A stretch of 64,000 bases of DNA, taken from assembly GCA_023229765.1 (NCBI GenBank), contig JALNYO010000020.1:3564-67563 (forward strand). The letters run 5' to 3'. Position numbers and translations under genes: made by a program. Shown here piece after piece: positions 61,344 to 64,000 of this stretch; positions within the stretch are counted from its first letter, which is position 1, and every line of letters begins with the position of its first letter. The notes beneath the pieces are model-generated. The model saw only the letters and a program-made list of their open reading frames with translations. It was not told where the DNA came from and searched no databases. The stretch comes from Syntrophales bacterium. Its GTDB lineage: Bacteria; Desulfobacterota; Syntrophia; Syntrophales; UBA5619.

Positions 61344-61392
61344 TTTGGCGCCGTGGTGCTGGATCAACTTTACAGAGAAAAAGGGGTGAAAA

Positions 61393-63282
61393 ATGGCTAA
61401 ATGGAATAAAGACAGAAGGGTTTTGGAGCACGAGCATACCAATTTCTGGAAATTCGACCTGAAGGATGTTGCAGAGCCGAATCTGCAGAAGGATGTTTTT
61501 CCCTACAGCGAGGTATGTCGGATAGATTTTGACAACAAGATATTGCCGATCAACCCCGCAGAGGATATCTTCATAACCGACACCACGTTTCGCGACGGCC
61601 AGCAGGCGCGCCCCCCCTATACGGTAAAGCAGATCGTCGATCTCTATTCTTTGATGAGCAAACTGGGAGGGCCAAACGGAGTTATCCGCCAGTCTGAGTT
61701 TTTCCTCTACAGCGCGAAAGACCGCGAGGCTGTAGATAAATGCCGCGATCTCGGTTTGCAATTTCCGGAAATCACCGGCTGGATTCGGGCCGCCGCGGAT
61801 GACGTTCAACTTGTCAAGGATATGGGGCTGAAGGAAACCGGCATCCTGGCCTCGGTTTCTGACTATCACATCTTTCTCAAGCTGAACAAAAACAGACGGC
61901 AGGCCCTGGACGACTATCTGGCCGTAGTCAGGTCCATTCTCGATGCGGGAATAATCCCACGCTGCCATTTCGAGGACATAACCCGTGCAGACATCTATGG
62001 TTTCGCAGTCCCTTTTGCTATAGAACTAATGAAACTCCGTGAGGAAAGCGGCATAGACATCAAGGTGCGGCTCTGCGACACGATGGGATATGGCGTCTCC
62101 TATCCGGGCGCCTCATTGCCCCGCAGCGTTGACAAGCTCGTCCGCGCCTTTATCGAAGATGCCGGCGTTCCCGGACATCTGCTGGAATGGCACGGCCACA
62201 ACGATTTTCACAAGGGGCTGATCAACGCCTCCCATGCTTGGCTATATGGCTGCAGCGGCGCGAACGGTGCGCTCCTGGGGATGGGTGAACGTACTGGCAA
62301 CTCTCCCGTGGAGGGGTTGATCATCGAATACATCTCCTTAAAAGGAGAGACGAATGACATAGATACTACAGCGATTACCGATATCGCCAACTATTTTGAA
62401 AAGGAGATCGGCGTTAGAATCCCGTCGAACTACCCGTTTGTGGGTTCCGATTTCAATGTGACCAGGGCCGGAGTCCACATTGACGGCTTGATTAAAAACG
62501 AAGAGATTTACAACATCTTCGATACCGCAACCCTGCTGAAACGGCCAATCATGCCGATGGTTACAGACAAATCCGGCAAGGCAGGGATTGCTTTCTGGAT
62601 AAACTCCCATTTCGGATTGAAGGGAGAAAGTGCTGTCGATAAACGCCACCCCGGCGTTTCCCGCATCCATAAATGGGTTACCGATGAATACGAATCGGGC
62701 CGGGTGACGAGCATCTCCAATGAAGAACTGGTAAGGCGCGTGCAGAAATACATTCCTGAACTCTTCATGTCCGAACTGGAAAAGATCAAACATATTGCCT
62801 CGCAAACGGCGGTTGCGGTTGTCAATCAAGTCATTGAACATCCCGACATGAAAACCATGAAACCAGAGCTTCAGGAACCGGCGATGCAGCAGTTTATCGA
62901 GGAAAATCCGTCGATTCAGTTTGCCTACGTCGTCGATATGAACGGTCGGAAGACGACCAGGAACATTACCAATATCGCCGATCGTGCCAAATACGAAAAT
63001 TACGGCGTCGGGACCGACCAGTCCGATCGCGAATGGTTCATCAAGCCCCTGCAGACGGGAAAAATCCATGTCACCAATTTCTATATCTCCAAGATGACGG
63101 GGGCATTGTGCATAACGGTTTCCTCCCCGATTGTCGATGAGAATGACGAGATGGTGGGAATTTTCGGCGTTGATATCAAATTTGAGGATTGGGTAAAAAG
63201 GGTGGAGGATATCGCCGAGGCTACCCAGATTGCCTTGCGAGAGGAATACGAGGCAAAATCAAAATCGGATCGCTGGATGTAA
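61393..63282 (+). CDS. Re-citrate/homocitrate-synthase-like DRE-TIM enzyme with C-terminal Cache-like domain
   Basis: A 629-residue soluble protein. Residues about 55-360 form an HMG-CoA-lyase-like TIM barrel with the metal and catalytic motif FITDTTFRDGQQARP, HFEDITRAD, RLCDTMGYGVSYPGASLPR and the His pair in EWHGHNDFHKG, the pattern of isopropylmalate, homocitrate and Re-type citrate synthases. After a linker, residues about 500-615 match a Cache/PDC-type sensor fold (FAYVVDMNGRKTTRNIT, DREWFIKPLQTGKIHVTNFY, SSPIVDENDEMVGIFGVDI). No membrane helix is present. Syntrophus is known to use a Re-citrate synthase of this family, so citrate synthesis is the best guess; homocitrate synthesis cannot be excluded. 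Homologues have been mislabelled histone-lysine N-methyltransferase. Confidence 0.78.
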   Translation: MAKWNKDRRVLEHEHTNFWKFDLKDVAEPNLQKDVFPYSEVCRIDFDNKILPINPAEDIFITDTTFRDGQQARPPYTVKQIVDLYSLMSKLGGPNGVIRQSEFFLYSAKDREAVDKCRDLGLQFPEITGWIRAAADDVQLVKDMGLKETGILASVSDYHIFLKLNKNRRQALDDYLAVVRSILDAGIIPRCHFEDITRADIYGFAVPFAIELMKLREESGIDIKVRLCDTMGYGVSYPGASLPRSVDKLVRAFIEDAGVPGHLLEWHGHNDFHKGLINASHAWLYGCSGANGALLGMGERTGNSPVEGLIIEYISLKGETNDIDTTAITDIANYFEKEIGVRIPSNYPFVGSDFNVTRAGVHIDGLIKNEEIYNIFDTATLLKRPIMPMVTDKSGKAGIAFWINSHFGLKGESAVDKRHPGVSRIHKWVTDEYESGRVTSISNEELVRRVQKYIPELFMSELEKIKHIASQTAVAVVNQVIEHPDMKTMKPELQEPAMQQFIEENPSIQFAYVVDMNGRKTTRNITNIADRAKYENYGVGTDQSDREWFIKPLQTGKIHVTNFYISKMTGALCITVSSPIVDENDEMVGIFGVDIKFEDWVKRVEDIAEATQIALREEYEAKSKSDRWM

Positions 63283-63291
63283 AAAAGTCAT

Positions 63292-63325
63292 CGGCGGTCG
63301 GCTATCAGGTTTCAGTCGACCGCCG
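63292..63325. terminator. Hairpin between convergent genes
   Basis: CGGCGGTCG (63292-63300) pairs perfectly with CGACCGCCG (63317-63325) around a 16-nt loop. On the minus strand a run of six T follows after a short gap. Probably ends transcription from both sides. Confidence 0.5.
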
Positions 63326-63332
63326 GTCTGGT

Positions 63333-64000
63333 TTAAAAGTCCTCGACCTGCCATCTCTCATAGGGCAGATCCTTGGCGTTTCGCGAGTAGGGAGAAAGTT
63401 CCATAATAAAACGGGAGGGGCTGACCGGCATATTTCCCATCCCCCGCGAATAGTCGGTAAGCGGATAGCTCAGATATAACTGGTCCTTGGCGCGGGTTGC
63501 CGCCACATAAAAAAGCCGTCTTTCCTCTTCTTCCCCACCCTCATCCTTCAGCGCCCGGGCCAGCGGCATCATCCCCTCGCTGCACCAGATCATCAGAACC
63601 GCCCGCCATTCCAAACCCTTTGCCTGGTGGATGGACGACAGGACAACGCGATCCTGCAGCGTTGTCTCATTCTCGGCGTCATCGTCGTTGACACTGGTCA
63701 ACAGGGCAAGTTCACTTAAGAAATCCTCCGGCGAGGAAAAGCGCGAGGAAAAATTCATGAACTGCAGCAGGTCTTCCTCGCGGGATGCCGCATCGGTACG
63801 GGTCTCCCTGAGAAGATCGATGTACCCGTTTTTAATGATTGATTCTATAAGCATAGGCGGAGCCCCTCCCCTTGCGGCGTTGACAGCCCGAAAGGTTTCG
63901 AGAAAACGTCCAAGCCCGGGGGCAGCCGAACGGGGCGCCGCCTTCTTGAAATCGTCTGTCAGAACCGCCGCCAGGGGATCCGCCTGCCCGTTAATAAATC
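63333..64000 (-). CDS. UvrD/Rep-type helicase, C-terminal part (5' end outside window)
   Basis: The frame runs from the stop at 63333 to the window edge without a break (at least 222 residues), so the gene starts beyond 64000. The motifs LSSIHQAKGLEWRAV (motif V region) and EEEERRLFYVAATRAKDQLYL (motif VI) are those of superfamily 1 UvrD/Rep/PcrA helicases. The C-terminus is short, with no PcrA-type tail. It is a DNA repair or restart helicase; the exact subfamily cannot be told from this part. Confidence 0.88.
   Translation of the reverse strand, partial: FINGQADPLAAVLTDDFKKAAPRSAAPGLGRFLETFRAVNAARGGAPPMLIESIIKNGYIDLLRETRTDAASREEDLLQFMNFSSRFSSPEDFLSELALLTSVNDDDAENETTLQDRVVLSSIHQAKGLEWRAVLMIWCSEGMMPLARALKDEGGEEEERRLFYVAATRAKDQLYLSYPLTDYSRGMGNMPVSPSRFIMELSPYSRNAKDLPYERWQVEDF

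Noticed and set aside
61393..63282. Histone-lysine N-methyltransferase, as some homologues are named
   Set aside because: There is no SET domain; the motifs are those of the isopropylmalate/homocitrate/Re-citrate synthase family.

Overview
The window reads as chromosomal DNA of an anaerobic deltaproteobacterium, most like the Syntrophales (Syntrophus/Smithella type). This is inferred from gene content, not from a marker-gene comparison: an NADH-linked Hdr-Flx type redox operon, a Re-citrate-synthase-like enzyme, a branched-chain amino acid type ABC operon carrying an acyl-CoA ligase, a FeoA-FeoB fusion and an archaeal-type phosphoglycerate-mutase-like protein next to homoserine dehydrogenase. 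There is no rRNA, tRNA, CRISPR array or prophage.

Layout. 1-3.4 kb: the end of a GC-rich efflux cluster (MacB/FtsX-like permease, LolD-like ATPase, NodT outer-membrane lipoprotein). 3.4-7.35 kb: a coupled transglutaminase-like protein, ABC ATPase and ABC-2 permease. 7.4-10.6 kb: a LysM-NlpC/P60 hydrolase, divergent from feoAB. 10.6-14.3 kb: hemW, lepA and adenylate kinase on the minus strand. 14.5-14.9 kb: an internally deleted ISKra4-like element with both ends and a target duplication. 15-18.1 kb: a PilS/PilR-type two-component pair. 18.1-25.3 kb: livK-livG-acyl-CoA ligase-livH-livM-livF behind a strong promoter and a structured leader. 25.3-30.6 kb: recJ, rpmB, a phosphofructokinase, purN and purM, minus strand. 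30.8-33.2 kb: recG. 33.4-42.7 kb: seven redox genes (giant HdrA fusion, MvhD/FlxD, FlxC-like, HdrC, HdrB, FlxB-like, FlxA-like). 42.8-47.4 kb: hom, candidate homoserine kinase, YbgC-like thioesterase, TPR membrane protein, CbpA-like DnaJ. 47.6-53.8 kb: UPF0280/ApbE-like, dnaE, guaB and dtd, minus strand. 54.1-57.9 kb: a DUF6502-DUF5666-DUF5666 operon with a leaderless-looking promoter and a perfect 20-bp palindrome. 58.1-61.1 kb: hisS and aspS. 61.4-63.3 kb: a Re-citrate/homocitrate-synthase-like enzyme with a C-terminal Cache-like domain. 63.3-64 kb: the C-terminal end of a UvrD/Rep-type helicase.

The genes fit an anaerobe that moves electrons among NADH, ferredoxin and thiol/disulfide carriers in soluble Hdr complexes, activates imported acids with an ATP-dependent ligase, makes citrate or homocitrate with a DRE-TIM enzyme and takes up ferrous iron.

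The least explained features are: a 21-bp repeat family that recurs at gene borders, flanks the acyl-CoA ligase gene in inverted orientation and is translated as the N-terminus of the phosphofructokinase; the HdrA protein interrupted by a GltD-like module; and the DUF6502/DUF5666 operon with its operator.
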